Made by a program: the position numbers and the translations under genes. Under the pieces are notes generated by a model. The model was not told where the DNA came from, searched no databases, and was given only the letters and a program-made list of their open reading frames with translations. From Gammaproteobacteria bacterium (lineage in GTDB: Bacteria > Pseudomonadota > Gammaproteobacteria > Ga0077536), in assembly GCA_016191285.1 (NCBI GenBank), contig JACPPA010000049.1, positions 41,139-105,138 on the forward strand: DNA of 64,000 bases, written 5' to 3'. Shown here piece after piece: positions 1 to 8,496 of the stretch; the first letter of the stretch is position 1; every line of letters begins with the position of its first letter.

Positions 1-95
1 ACCGCCGGACTTCAGGGACGAGTGTTGGTCGATGCCGCCGCGATGGGCGAGTGCGCTGTCTCGCGATGAACTTTCATCTATCGACGCGAAGCTAT

Positions 96-160
96 TGTGG
101 GAGCGGCTTTAGCCGCGAATAGCGTTCAATAAGGATTCGCCGCTAAAGCGGCTCCCACAC
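96..160. repeat. REP palindrome pair (locus A)
   Basis: Two inverted copies of a REP-like unit: a hairpin starting GTGGGAGCGGCTTTAGCCGC at 97 and its reverse complement (CGCTAAAGCGGCTCCCAC) ending near 158. They are spaced like the pairs seen elsewhere in this window. A 13-base direct duplication (CCACACAGAGCGG) follows the second unit. Bases 48-80 upstream carry a further conserved block (CGATGAACTTTCAT) that is also next to the copy near 10.2 kb. Confidence 0.85.
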
Positions 161-189
161 AGAGCGGTTCCACACAGAGCGGCGTAATT

Positions 190-1065
190 TCAAACCAGCG
201 CGGCCAGCGCCTCGAGCGCGGCCCAGTCGGGGCCCGGCCCGCCGTCGGTGCGAATCGGTTGAATCGCCACTTGATCGGCGCCGTGTTCGAAGTAGGCGCG
301 CAGTTTTGTTTTGATGGTGCTGGCGTCGCCCCAAAACACCATCGCATCCATCAAGCGATCGCTGCCACCATCCTTCAGATCGGATTCATTAAATCCAAGT
401 CGGAACCAGTTTTGATAATAATTCGGCAACGGCAGATACGGGCCTAAAGACGCGCGCGCGGTCTTGCGCGCGATCACGGGATCGGTGCACAGACACACTT
501 TCTGTTCGCAAATCACGGCGCCTTTCCCGCCCATCGCCGCGCGCGAAATCGCCGCTTGCTGGGGCGTGATGTTGTACGGGAAGGCGCCGAGTGTTCGTTC
601 ACCCGCGAGCGTAGACATATTGGGCCCGAGTGCGGCGAGCACGAGTTGCTTGTCGGCCGGTGTGCTATTCATCCCTTTCCAGGCGGCATCCATCGCTTCT
701 AAATAGGTGCGCATCGTCGCGACCGGCTTCTTGTATTCGTGACCACGGAGGTCGGCGACCAATGGCGCGTGCGACACGCCAAGGCCGAGCACGAAGCGTC
801 CGTTGTACAGGGTGTTCAGGGTATTGTGACCCATGGCCGACGCCGCCGGATCGCGCGCGTAGATATTGGCGATACCGCTCGCCACGATTAACTTTTTGCT
901 ATGGCTCAGCAGGTACGCGCCAAGGCCGAAAGTCTCATAGTTGAACGCTTCCGGATACCACAGCGTCGAGTAACCGAGCGCCTCGACGCGCGTCGCGAGT
1001 TCCGCCAGCTGCGCTGGATTCATTAAATCAGTAAAGGTAAAGACGCCAAGCTTGCCGAATTTCAT
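190..1065 (-). CDS. LLM-class F420/flavin-dependent oxidoreductase
   Basis: Luciferase-like (LLM) TIM-barrel oxidoreductase of 291 residues. It opens with a barrel strand (KLGVFTF) followed by ELATRVEALGYSTLWYPE, and has the RFVLGLGVSHAPLV region typical of the F420-dependent MSMEG_4141-like subfamily, whose members are about this short. The frame can extend upstream to 1128, but the ATG at 1065 has a strong AGGAGG ribosome site just before it, so I start there. Substrate and cofactor (F420 or FMN) cannot be told from the sequence. It is transcribed away from yceH and is flanked downstream by a REP pair. Confidence 0.85.
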   Translation of the reverse strand: MKFGKLGVFTFTDLMNPAQLAELATRVEALGYSTLWYPEAFNYETFGLGAYLLSHSKKLIVASGIANIYARDPAASAMGHNTLNTLYNGRFVLGLGVSHAPLVADLRGHEYKKPVATMRTYLEAMDAAWKGMNSTPADKQLVLAALGPNMSTLAGERTLGAFPYNITPQQAAISRAAMGGKGAVICEQKVCLCTDPVIARKTARASLGPYLPLPNYYQNWFRLGFNESDLKDGGSDRLMDAMVFWGDASTIKTKLRAYFEHGADQVAIQPIRTDGGPGPDWAALEALAALV

Positions 1066-1297
1066 GGACGGACCTCCTGTTACAACGACGTAAAGATAGA
1101 CACGACGATAGCCCGTTCGGGGGAGCATGGGAAGGGTAGGTTGGGGATCGCACGCACGTAGCGTTCAGGTTTTGGTGCGCCAGGCGCTAAACTGCATTCA
1201 CGTGAAGAAGGAATGCAGCATCATCTTCGGCATGTCGACTGTCCACGCTTTGTGGAAGTCGTGCATAACGGCTTTCGCAGTACCGAGCACAAATACG

Positions 1298-1951
1298 ATG
1301 AAGCACGAACTAAGTCCGCTCGACGCCCGCATTATTGGGTGCTTGATAGAAAAAGAACTCACCACTCCCGATCAATATCCGCTGTCACTGAATGCGTTGG
1401 TCAACGCGTGCAATCAAAAAACCAACCGCGATCCGGTGCTCGAGCTCTCTGAGGCCCAAGTACAGGCCGGTGTCGATGCGTTGATGAAGCGCTTTCTGGT
1501 CAGCGATAAATCGAGCTATGGGAGTCGCGCCACGAAATATAAGCATCGTTTCGTCAACACTGAATACGGCGCTTTGAAGTGTTCACCACAAGAATTGGGG
1601 ATTTTGTGCGTGATGTTGTTGCGCGGACCCCAGACACCGGGTGAACTTCGCGCACGCACCAATCGGTTATGCGAATTCGTGGACGTAAACGAAATAGAAA
1701 CGGTGCTCGGTGCGTTGATGAGCCGCGGCGAGGAACCGCTGGTCGCGCGCCTGCCGCGCGCGCCCGGCGCGCGCGAATCGCGGTACATGCATTTGTTTAG
1801 CGGGCATATCGAGTCCGTGGCGGAACCGATGGGTTCATCCGTGGCGCCCGCCGAATCGTTAGCCGCGCGGGTGAGTAAACTCGAAGCACAAGTCGAAGCG
1901 CTGCAAAGTGCGCTCGCGACGTCAACTAGCGCGCAAGTAAAAACTAAATAG
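1298..1951 (+). CDS. yceH: YceH family protein (DUF480)
   Basis: A 217-residue protein of the YceH/DUF480 family, close to the usual length of about 215. The family start [20 protein letters not shown] and the conserved [20 protein letters not shown] segment are present; known structures of the family are tandem winged-helix domains. The segment [15 protein letters not shown] matches the second winged helix, and the C-terminus (about 190-213) looks like a short coiled coil. The frame is open upstream to 1127, but that extension is not family-like, so ATG 1298 is chosen. Its function is not established. It stands alone, followed by a perfect hairpin. Confidence 0.9.
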   Translation: MKHELSPLDARIIGCLIEKELTTPDQYPLSLNALVNACNQKTNRDPVLELSEAQVQAGVDALMKRFLVSDKSSYGSRATKYKHRFVNTEYGALKCSPQELGILCVMLLRGPQTPGELRARTNRLCEFVDVNEIETVLGALMSRGEEPLVARLPRAPGARESRYMHLFSGHIESVAEPMGSSVAPAESLAARVSKLEAQVEALQSALATSTSAQVKTK

Positions 1952-2007
1952 GCGCTTGTACAGAGCCTGAGAGCCGGTAGTTGGGTACGTAGCGCGTCAT
2001 TGTGGAG

Positions 2008-2037
2008 CGTGCCGGCGCTTAGGATAGCGCCGGCACG
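2008..2037. terminator. Perfect 12-bp hairpin downstream of yceH
   Basis: CGTGCCGGCGCT and its exact reverse complement are separated by six bases, 56 bases past the yceH stop. There is no T-run after it, so it may be a factor-assisted terminator or a bidirectional barrier between the convergent yceH and acyl-CoA dehydrogenase genes, or simply a repeat. Confidence 0.4.
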
Positions 2038-2163
2038 CGAAACGCGAGGAGTCGGCCAAGGAGGGTCGGTGACGAAGAACGGAGTGCGTACCCGAACCGG
2101 CTTCTGCGCTATATAGTTTACGAGCGCTTAATTTAACGCGGAGCCACCGTCTCGCTACGCAGC

Positions 2164-2188
2164 TCGCGACTAAAGTCGCTCCCACAAA
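2164..2188. repeat. Single REP unit (locus B)
   Basis: One REP half-element (CGACTAAAGTCGCTCCCACA) just beyond the stop of the acyl-CoA dehydrogenase at 2202. Its stem, GCGACT/AGTCGC, is a compensated variant of the common stem, which suggests the hairpin is kept under selection. It has no inverted partner here. The rest of 1952-2201 holds only the hairpin at 2008-2037. Confidence 0.65.
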
Positions 2189-2201
2189 TACCGTGAACGG
2201 C

Positions 2202-3494
2202 TTACGAGACGAAGCGCGGTTTCCAGTTGGTGCCCTTACCTTCATCGGGAGGAGGCACATAGGCATTGCCGCCGCGCTTCGATAATTCGTCGCCATACAT
2301 GCCGAGTTCCAAGCGCGCGATCTGATTGCGATGCACTTCGTCCGGACCGTCGGCGATTCGAATGAGACGCGCATTGGCGTAGGCGTAGGCCAAGCCGTAT
2401 TCGGCGGACACGCCGGCCGCGCCAAAGGCTTGAATCGCCCAATCGATCACCTGACAGGCCATGTTCGGCACCGCGACTTTGATCATGCCGATTTCTTTCA
2501 ACGCGCCCTTGTTACCGACGGTATCCATCATGTGCGCGGCTTTAAGGGTCAACAATCGAGCCTGATCGATCAGGATCCGGGCGTTCGCAATCCGTTCCTG
2601 CGTCACCGATTGTTCGGACACCAACTTGCCAAAGGTCTTGCGGATACGTGTGCGGCGGCACATGCGTTCGAGGGCACGTTCGGACGAGCCAATCAAGCGC
2701 ATGCAGTGGTGAATTCGTCCCGGCCCCAAACGTCCTTGGGCGATTTCAAAGCCACGGCCTTCGCCGAGCAGCATGTTGCTCGCCGGCACGCGGACATCTT
2801 CGAAGAGAACTTCCGGATGACCATGCGGGGCGTCATCGAAGCCGAAGACCGGATGCATGCGCTTAATCGTGACACCCGGCGTTGGCAGCGGGACGAGGAT
2901 CATCGATTGCTGGCGATGCCGATTGGTGTTGTCCGGGTCGCTCTTGCCCATCACGATCATGATCTTGCAGCGTGGGTCGAGCGTGCCAGAGGTATACCAC
3001 TTGCGGCCGTTGATGACGTAATCGCCGCCGTCCCGCACGATTCGAGTCTCGATATTCGTCGCATCCGATGACGCAACGCCGATTTCGGTCATCGCGAACG
3101 CCGAGCGGATCTCGCCGGCGAGCAACGGCTTTAACCATTGTTCTTTCTGTGCCTCCGTGCCATAGCGGACGAACACTTCCATATTGCCAGTATCCGGGGC
3201 GGAGCAATTGAAGATTTCGGGCGCGAAGAACGAGCGCCCCATCTCCTCGCACACTGGCGCGTATTCCAGATTGCTGAGGCCGGCGCCTAACTCGCTTTCA
3301 GGAAGGAAGAGGTTCCACAATCCTTGTGCTTTAGCCTTGTCCTTTAATTTCTCCATCAGCGGAATGGGTTGCCAACGGTCACCATCAGCCAGCTGCTGCA
3401 ACATCTTTTCTTCGTTGGGATAGATGTTCGCCTCCATGAATTCGCCAACGGCTTTAACGAGGGCTGTGGTTTTTGCGCTGTAATCGAAATCCAT
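2202..3494 (-). CDS. Acyl-CoA dehydrogenase, ACAD10/11-like
   Basis: FAD-dependent acyl-CoA dehydrogenase of 430 residues. The N-terminal helical domain is followed by the middle barrel ([17 protein letters not shown] and [11 protein letters not shown]) and the C-terminal four-helix domain with [20 protein letters not shown] and [19 protein letters not shown]. These are hallmarks of the ACAD10/ACAD11 branch. Where MCAD-type enzymes carry the catalytic Glu of YEGT, this branch reads DGPDE, so the base may sit elsewhere. GAGGA precedes ATG 3494. It presumably oxidises an acyl-CoA to the enoyl-CoA. It shares the block with a second ACAD of the same branch at 4633 and a LysR gene between them. 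Substrate unknown. Confidence 0.92.
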   Translation of the reverse strand: MDFDYSAKTTALVKAVGEFMEANIYPNEEKMLQQLADGDRWQPIPLMEKLKDKAKAQGLWNLFLPESELGAGLSNLEYAPVCEEMGRSFFAPEIFNCSAPDTGNMEVFVRYGTEAQKEQWLKPLLAGEIRSAFAMTEIGVASSDATNIETRIVRDGGDYVINGRKWYTSGTLDPRCKIMIVMGKSDPDNTNRHRQQSMILVPLPTPGVTIKRMHPVFGFDDAPHGHPEVLFEDVRVPASNMLLGEGRGFEIAQGRLGPGRIHHCMRLIGSSERALERMCRRTRIRKTFGKLVSEQSVTQERIANARILIDQARLLTLKAAHMMDTVGNKGALKEIGMIKVAVPNMACQVIDWAIQAFGAAGVSAEYGLAYAYANARLIRIADGPDEVHRNQIARLELGMYGDELSKRGGNAYVPPPDEGKGTNWKPRFVS

Positions 3495-3621
3495 GGCTGC
3501 TTCCTCGCGGCGGTGGTGGGATTGGACTGAATGCTAGGCGGCAAGACCCCGATAAGTCCAATTTATTTAGCGAATAGCTCCGCATAGATGCTGATGATGG
3601 TAGTCGCAATAGGACAGCACA

Positions 3622-4539
3622 CTAGTTACCCGCGGCTGCTTTCGCGAACGGCCCGGCCAATTGTTGCAGCACTTCGCGGAACCAGACATTGGCGCCATCC
3701 ATGTGCGCGCTTTTATGCCAGGCGGCGTGGACTTCGGCCGGCGGGGTCGCGAATGGCAGCTTGCAGGCTCGCAGCTTGTGTGCGAGCGCAAGCGAACGCG
3801 GAATGCTCGCCGCGAGATCCGACACCGCCACTATATGCGGTAACCCGAGGTGGTAGGGGGTGCGCATGACAATTCGACGTTGCTTCCCAAGGCGCTTCAA
3901 CGCGAGATCAATTTGCCCGACGCCCTGTCGGCGACTCGAAGCATGCACGTGATCCAGGGCAAGGTATTGAGCCAATGACAGACGCTTACTGACCAGCGGA
4001 TGGTCCGGACGCACCGCACATACGTATTCGTCCGCGATCACTTTCATCGTGATGACCTGCGGATCCGCAATCGGCACGGCATCGAGTGCGAAATCGATCT
4101 GACCCGAGGCGAGTTCGTGTACGACGGTTTCGCGCCGTAACTGCGAGACCTCGATCTCGAGCGCCAAACCCAGCGCCTTGGTGTGGTGAACTAACCTCGG
4201 GATCAACGTCGCCGCGAAAAGGTCTCCGGCGCTAAGGCGAAAGCGGCGCTGCGCCTGATGCGGATTGAACGCCCGCGCCGAGTCTAGCGAGCCGTTTAAA
4301 AGCTGCAACGCCGAGCGGATGTTGCTGGCAATAGTTTCGGCGGTGGGAGTCGGCACCATGCCGGCCGCGGTGCGCACAAACAGCGGGTCTTTGTACACCG
4401 CCCGCAGGCGTGCCAAGGCATTGCTGACCGCCGGTTGGGTCAAATGCAAGACTTCACCCGCGCGGGTCAGACTTCCTTCCTGATACACGGCGTCGAAAAT
4501 CCGAAACAGGTTGAGATCGATACGCTTAGGGAGTTGCAT
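3622..4539 (-). CDS. LysR-type transcriptional regulator
   Basis: A 305-residue LysR regulator. The N-terminal winged helix-turn-helix (LNLFRIFDAVYQEGSLTRAG, then LTQPAVSNALARLR) is followed by a periplasmic-binding-like effector domain (about 90-300). GTG 4542 and ATG 4539 are adjacent start options; I use the ATG. It is divergent from the acyl-CoA dehydrogenase at 4633, with about 90 bases between them carrying an inverted repeat (4559-4589), so it most likely controls that catabolic gene set and itself. The dehydrogenase at 2202-3494 lies downstream on the same strand, about 127 bases away. The effector is unknown, possibly an acyl-CoA or the free acid. Confidence 0.92.
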   Translation of the reverse strand: MQLPKRIDLNLFRIFDAVYQEGSLTRAGEVLHLTQPAVSNALARLRAVYKDPLFVRTAAGMVPTPTAETIASNIRSALQLLNGSLDSARAFNPHQAQRRFRLSAGDLFAATLIPRLVHHTKALGLALEIEVSQLRRETVVHELASGQIDFALDAVPIADPQVITMKVIADEYVCAVRPDHPLVSKRLSLAQYLALDHVHASSRRQGVGQIDLALKRLGKQRRIVMRTPYHLGLPHIVAVSDLAASIPRSLALAHKLRACKLPFATPPAEVHAAWHKSAHMDGANVWFREVLQQLAGPFAKAAAGN

Positions 4540-4558
4540 CACGGATGATTACGGAGCC

Positions 4559-4589
4559 GCATAATCAAAATTGATTGGACTAATTATGC
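4559..4589. promoter_or_regulatory. Candidate LysR operator in divergent intergenic region
   Basis: A perfect 7-bp inverted repeat, GCATAAT and ATTATGC, separated by 17 bases, lies midway between the LysR start and the divergent acyl-CoA dehydrogenase. Inside it is a second small palindrome, ATCAA-AA-TTGAT. LysR proteins usually bind T-N11-A type imperfect palindromes in exactly this position, so this is a good but untested operator candidate. Confidence 0.5.
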
Positions 4590-4632
4590 GTGCATTCATA
4601 CGATGCAGCCATCGCAAGCGACGGAGACTGCC

Positions 4633-5832
4633 ATGGATTTTCAACCTTCAGCTAAGATTCTTGACCTCACGCGGCGCATGCGCGAGATCGTCGATAACGA
4701 CATTATTCCGCTTGAACCGCCTTTTCTAACCGAGGGTTTCGGTGCGGTATCCACGGCGCTCGACGGTGTACGCAAGAAGATCAAGGCGGCGGGCTTGTGG
4801 GCGCCGAATCATCCCCCGGAGTACGGCGGCTTGGGGCTGAACCTCGTCGATAACGGCTTGGTTTCCGAAGTCCTCGGTCGGACGCCGCTCGGCCATTACA
4901 GCTTTGGATGTAACGCACCGGACGCCGGCAATATCGAAACCCTGCATCTGTTCGGCAATAAGCAGCAGAAATCGCAATGGTTACCGCGAATCGTCGGTGG
5001 CGAGCGCAGCGTGTTTGTCATGACCGAGCGCGATAACTCGGGTGCAAACCCGATATTTCTAACGACCACCGCGGTGCGCGACGGTGACGAATGGGTATTG
5101 AACGGCAAGAAATGGTTTATCACCGGCGCGCAGGGCGCGGTGGTGTGTTTGGTGATGGCGTGCACGGATCCCAAGGCGGGTCCGCATGGTCGTCAGAGCA
5201 TCATCATCGTGCCCGCGAATACGCCTGGCTATACGGTCGACAAGGCGACCCCAATCATGGGTCACGCGCATGAAGGACTGTTTGGTCACTGCGAAGTGAG
5301 CTTTGATAATTGCCGCGTACCGTACGACAACTTATTGGGTAAGGAAGGTGAAGGCTTCCGCATGGCGCAAGCCCGCCTGGGGCCCGGCCGCATCCACCAC
5401 TGCATGCGTTGGCTCGGGATCTGTAATCGCTCGCTCGAGCTCATGACACAACGCGCGGCGACGCGGGTGATTGGCGAGGGCGATCGTCGCCTGGCCGATA
5501 GCGATATCATCAAGGCCTGGATCGCGGAGTCCGCCGCTGAAATTCGCGCGGCGCGTTTAATGACGCTGTTCACCGCCTGGCGGATCGAACAAGTCGGCGC
5601 CAAGGAAGCGCGTAACGACATCAGTATGATTAAGTACCACGTCGCCGAAGTGCTGATGAAAGTGATCGATCGCGCGATGCAAACGCATGGCGCGCTCGGC
5701 ATTACGGATTACACCCCGTTATCCTTCTTCTATCGCGAGGACCGCGGCTCGCGGATCTACGACGGTCCCGATGAGGTGCATAAGATCGCTGTTGCGCGAC
5801 GGATTATCGAACGCGGCGGCCGCGTGGATTGA
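4633..5832 (+). CDS. Acyl-CoA dehydrogenase, ACAD10/11-like (second copy)
   Basis: A 399-residue acyl-CoA dehydrogenase of the same branch as the one at 2202-3494: WFITGAQGA in the middle domain, [20 protein letters not shown], and RIYDGPDEVHKIAVARRI near the C-terminus. An upstream ATG at 4603 is possible, but ATG 4633 lines up with the family start (MDFQPSAK resembles the other copy's MDFDYSAK) and has ACGGAG before it. The stop overlaps the start of the SDR gene (ATGA), so the two are translationally coupled. It probably shares the regulon of the divergent LysR gene. The two copies are quite divergent, so they likely act on different substrates or as partners. Confidence 0.92.
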   Translation: MDFQPSAKILDLTRRMREIVDNDIIPLEPPFLTEGFGAVSTALDGVRKKIKAAGLWAPNHPPEYGGLGLNLVDNGLVSEVLGRTPLGHYSFGCNAPDAGNIETLHLFGNKQQKSQWLPRIVGGERSVFVMTERDNSGANPIFLTTTAVRDGDEWVLNGKKWFITGAQGAVVCLVMACTDPKAGPHGRQSIIIVPANTPGYTVDKATPIMGHAHEGLFGHCEVSFDNCRVPYDNLLGKEGEGFRMAQARLGPGRIHHCMRWLGICNRSLELMTQRAATRVIGEGDRRLADSDIIKAWIAESAAEIRAARLMTLFTAWRIEQVGAKEARNDISMIKYHVAEVLMKVIDRAMQTHGALGITDYTPLSFFYREDRGSRIYDGPDEVHKIAVARRIIERGGRVD

Positions 5833-6605
5833 TGATCAAGATGGCTAGAAATCATTTTGATCTCGATGGGAAAATCGCGCTGGTTGCCGGCGGCAGCCGG
5901 GGGATCGGCGAAGCCATTGCGCGCATCCTCGCTGAGTACGGCGCACACGTGATCGTGACCAGCCGCAAAGTCGAGTCCTGCACGATAGTGGCGGATTCCA
6001 TCGTCGCCAACGGCGGCAAAGCGGAGGCGTATCCCTGCCACATTGGGGACACGCAGCAAATTGAAACGGCGTTCGCACACATCGATCACACCCATGGCCG
6101 GCTCGACATACTCGTCAACAATGGCGTCGCGAATCCCTACTACGGTCACGTGCTCGACACGCCGGTTTCCGCTTTCGAGAAGACTCTCGAAGTCAATTTG
6201 CGGGGATACTTTTATATGTCCGTGAATGCGGCCAAGCGCATGCGCGAGCGTGGCGGCGGGGCGATTGTGAATGTGGCCTCGGCCAATGGCATCACGCCCG
6301 GCGATAAGCAGGCGGTCTATTCGATCACCAAGGCTGGGATCCTCAATATGACCCGCGCTTTTGCCAATGAGTGCGGCGAATATAACATTCGTGTGAATGC
6401 GTTGATTCCGGGTGTCACCAAAACCAAATTCGCGCAGGCCTTGCACGACGACGAGACTTTTCTCGCGCCGGCGCGAGCACGTACGCCGTTAAATCGATCG
6501 GCCGAGCCCACCGAAATGGCGGGTGCGGTGTTGTACTTGGTGTCGGACGCGGCGTCCTACACCACTGGCAGCTTTATCACGGTGGATGGCGGATATCTCG
6601 CGTAA
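5832..6605 (+). CDS. SDR family oxidoreductase
   Basis: A classical short-chain dehydrogenase/reductase of 257 residues. The cofactor motif GGSRGIGEAIA is near residue 15, followed by NNG (about 95), the catalytic Ser region (VNVASANG) and YSITK (catalytic Tyr-Lys) near residue 160. The residue ending strand 2 favours NADP (TSRK). The C-terminus GSFITVDGGYLA is typical. ATG 5832 overlaps the upstream stop; TTG 5829 and ATG 5841 are alternatives. Operon position after an acyl-CoA dehydrogenase suggests it oxidises a hydroxyacyl-CoA or an alcohol in the same pathway. Confidence 0.93.
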   Translation: MIKMARNHFDLDGKIALVAGGSRGIGEAIARILAEYGAHVIVTSRKVESCTIVADSIVANGGKAEAYPCHIGDTQQIETAFAHIDHTHGRLDILVNNGVANPYYGHVLDTPVSAFEKTLEVNLRGYFYMSVNAAKRMRERGGGAIVNVASANGITPGDKQAVYSITKAGILNMTRAFANECGEYNIRVNALIPGVTKTKFAQALHDDETFLAPARARTPLNRSAEPTEMAGAVLYLVSDAASYTTGSFITVDGGYLA

Positions 6606-6686
6606 GGCTAGTCCATTGATCTGCCGAGCAAGTAGCGCTGACCGCATACAATGCGGGCAATCGTCAGTCTTTTGGACAGGGACTTT

Positions 6687-8486
6687 ATGAGCTTGCTCGT
6701 CAATCGCCGTGACCTTGAGTTTTTTCTCTACGAGTTGCTCGAGGTCGAAGGTCTTACGCGGCGCAAGCGTCATAGCGGTCAGGATCGCGAGGTTTTTAAC
6801 GCGATCTTGGACGCGGCCGAAGCCTTGGCGACCGAACAATTTGCGACGCATGCGGCAAAAGTGGATGAAGAAGAGCCCACGTTCGATGGCGAACGCGTGC
6901 ATCTCATTCCGGAAGTTAAACAAGCATTGGACGCTTATGTCGAAGCCGGCTTCATGGGCGCGTCCTTTGATGCCGAGATCGGCGGTATGCAATTGCCGTG
7001 GACCATTGCCCAATCCTGCGCGCTGTATTTCTGTGCGGCGAATATCTCGACCGTGGCGTATCCCTTCATCACCATTGCGGCCGCTAACTTACTCTCGGTT
7101 TTCGGGTCACCGGAACAAAAGCAGAAATACCTCAAGCCGCTGGTCGCGGGTCGTTTTTTCGGCACGATGTGTCTATCCGAACCGCAGGCCGGATCGTCAC
7201 TAGCGGACATTCGCACGCGCGCCGTGCTACAGCCCGCGGGCCATTATTTGATTACAGGCAACAAGATGTGGACCTCGGCCGCCGAACATGACTTGACCGA
7301 GAACATCATCCACATCGTGCTGGCCAAGATCCCGGGCGGCCCGCCCGGCGTGAAGGGGATTTCGCTCTTTTTGATTCCAAAGTATTTGCTGAATGACGAT
7401 GGGTCGCTAGGTTCACGGAACGACGCGTACATCGTCGGTCTCAACCATAAAATGGGATACCGCGGCACCGTGAATACGGTGTTCAATATGGGCGATCACG
7501 GCCAGTGTGTGGGCTACTTGGTCGGTGAGGCGAACCACGGCTTGAGCCACATGTTCCACATGATGAACGAAGCGCGAGTCGGTGTTGGTCTTGGCGGTGT
7601 CGCGCTCGGCTACACGGGCTATCTCCATTCTCTAAAATATGCGCGCGAACGGCCGCAGGGCCGGCATCCACAAAATAAAGATCCCACGAGCCCGCAGGTT
7701 CCCATCGTTCAGCACGCGGATATTCGACGTCTATTACTCGCGCAAAAAGCCGCCGTCGAAGGCGGCTTGGGATTGGTGCTCTATTGCGCGCATTTGCTCG
7801 ATCTCCAACGCACGGCCTTGGATTGCGCGGAGCGCGATCGCGTCGGCTTGCTGCTTGATCTATTAACGCCGGTGGCGAAGTCATGGCCGGGCGAATTCTG
7901 TCTCGAAGCCAACAAGCATGCGATACAAATTCTGGGGGGCTATGGTTACACCCGCGATTACCCCGTCGAGCGTTTCTATCGCGACAATCGCTTGAACCCG
8001 ATTCACGAAGGCGCGCATGGTATCCATGGCATCGATTTGCTCGGGCGCAAGGTAGCAATGCGCGACGGGGCGGCGCTGGCCGCGCTGTCGCATGAAATTA
8101 AGCAGACACTAGCGGACGCTCGCACACAGGCGGATCTCGCGAGCTATGCAACGACGCTGACGGAGATCTATCAAAAGCTGCTAAGCGCAACCCAGCGCCT
8201 AGGCGTACTACGCGATGGCGGGAATGTCACCCGCGCGTTGGCGAACGCGGGGATTTATCTCGATACGTTCGGGCACGTCATCATTGGCTGGATATGGTTG
8301 CGACAAGCAGTGGTCGCGACCCGCGCGCTAGCTGGCGCGAGTCAGGGCGAGCAGGAGTTCTATCGTGGCAAGCTACAGGCCTGCCAATATTTTTATCGCT
8401 ATGAACTTGCCAAGGTCCCCGAGCGGCTAACGCTGCTGGCGACGGGCGATGACACCTGCTTAACCATGCATGAAAACTGGTTCTGA
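6687..8486 (+). CDS. Acyl-CoA dehydrogenase, DmdC-like long form
   Basis: A 599-residue acyl-CoA dehydrogenase of the long class that includes DmdC (3-methylmercaptopropionyl-CoA dehydrogenase) and carries an extra C-terminal domain. Visible are the FAD-domain segments MCLSEPQAGSSLADI and ITGNKMWTSAAEHD, LGGYGYTRDYPVERFYRDNR, and NPIHEGAHGIHGIDLLGRK, in which the Glu matches the usual catalytic base. The C-terminal about 130 residues form the accessory helical domain. The frame opens at 6651, but ATG 6687 gives the family N-terminus. It is 81 bases after the SDR gene and is followed directly by the acyl-CoA synthetase, so all are probably one transcription unit. The real substrate is not predictable; DMSP use is only one option. 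Confidence 0.92.
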   Translation: MSLLVNRRDLEFFLYELLEVEGLTRRKRHSGQDREVFNAILDAAEALATEQFATHAAKVDEEEPTFDGERVHLIPEVKQALDAYVEAGFMGASFDAEIGGMQLPWTIAQSCALYFCAANISTVAYPFITIAAANLLSVFGSPEQKQKYLKPLVAGRFFGTMCLSEPQAGSSLADIRTRAVLQPAGHYLITGNKMWTSAAEHDLTENIIHIVLAKIPGGPPGVKGISLFLIPKYLLNDDGSLGSRNDAYIVGLNHKMGYRGTVNTVFNMGDHGQCVGYLVGEANHGLSHMFHMMNEARVGVGLGGVALGYTGYLHSLKYARERPQGRHPQNKDPTSPQVPIVQHADIRRLLLAQKAAVEGGLGLVLYCAHLLDLQRTALDCAERDRVGLLLDLLTPVAKSWPGEFCLEANKHAIQILGGYGYTRDYPVERFYRDNRLNPIHEGAHGIHGIDLLGRKVAMRDGAALAALSHEIKQTLADARTQADLASYATTLTEIYQKLLSATQRLGVLRDGGNVTRALANAGIYLDTFGHVIIGWIWLRQAVVATRALAGASQGEQEFYRGKLQACQYFYRYELAKVPERLTLLATGDDTCLTMHENWF

Positions 8487-8496
8487 GGAGCACCCC

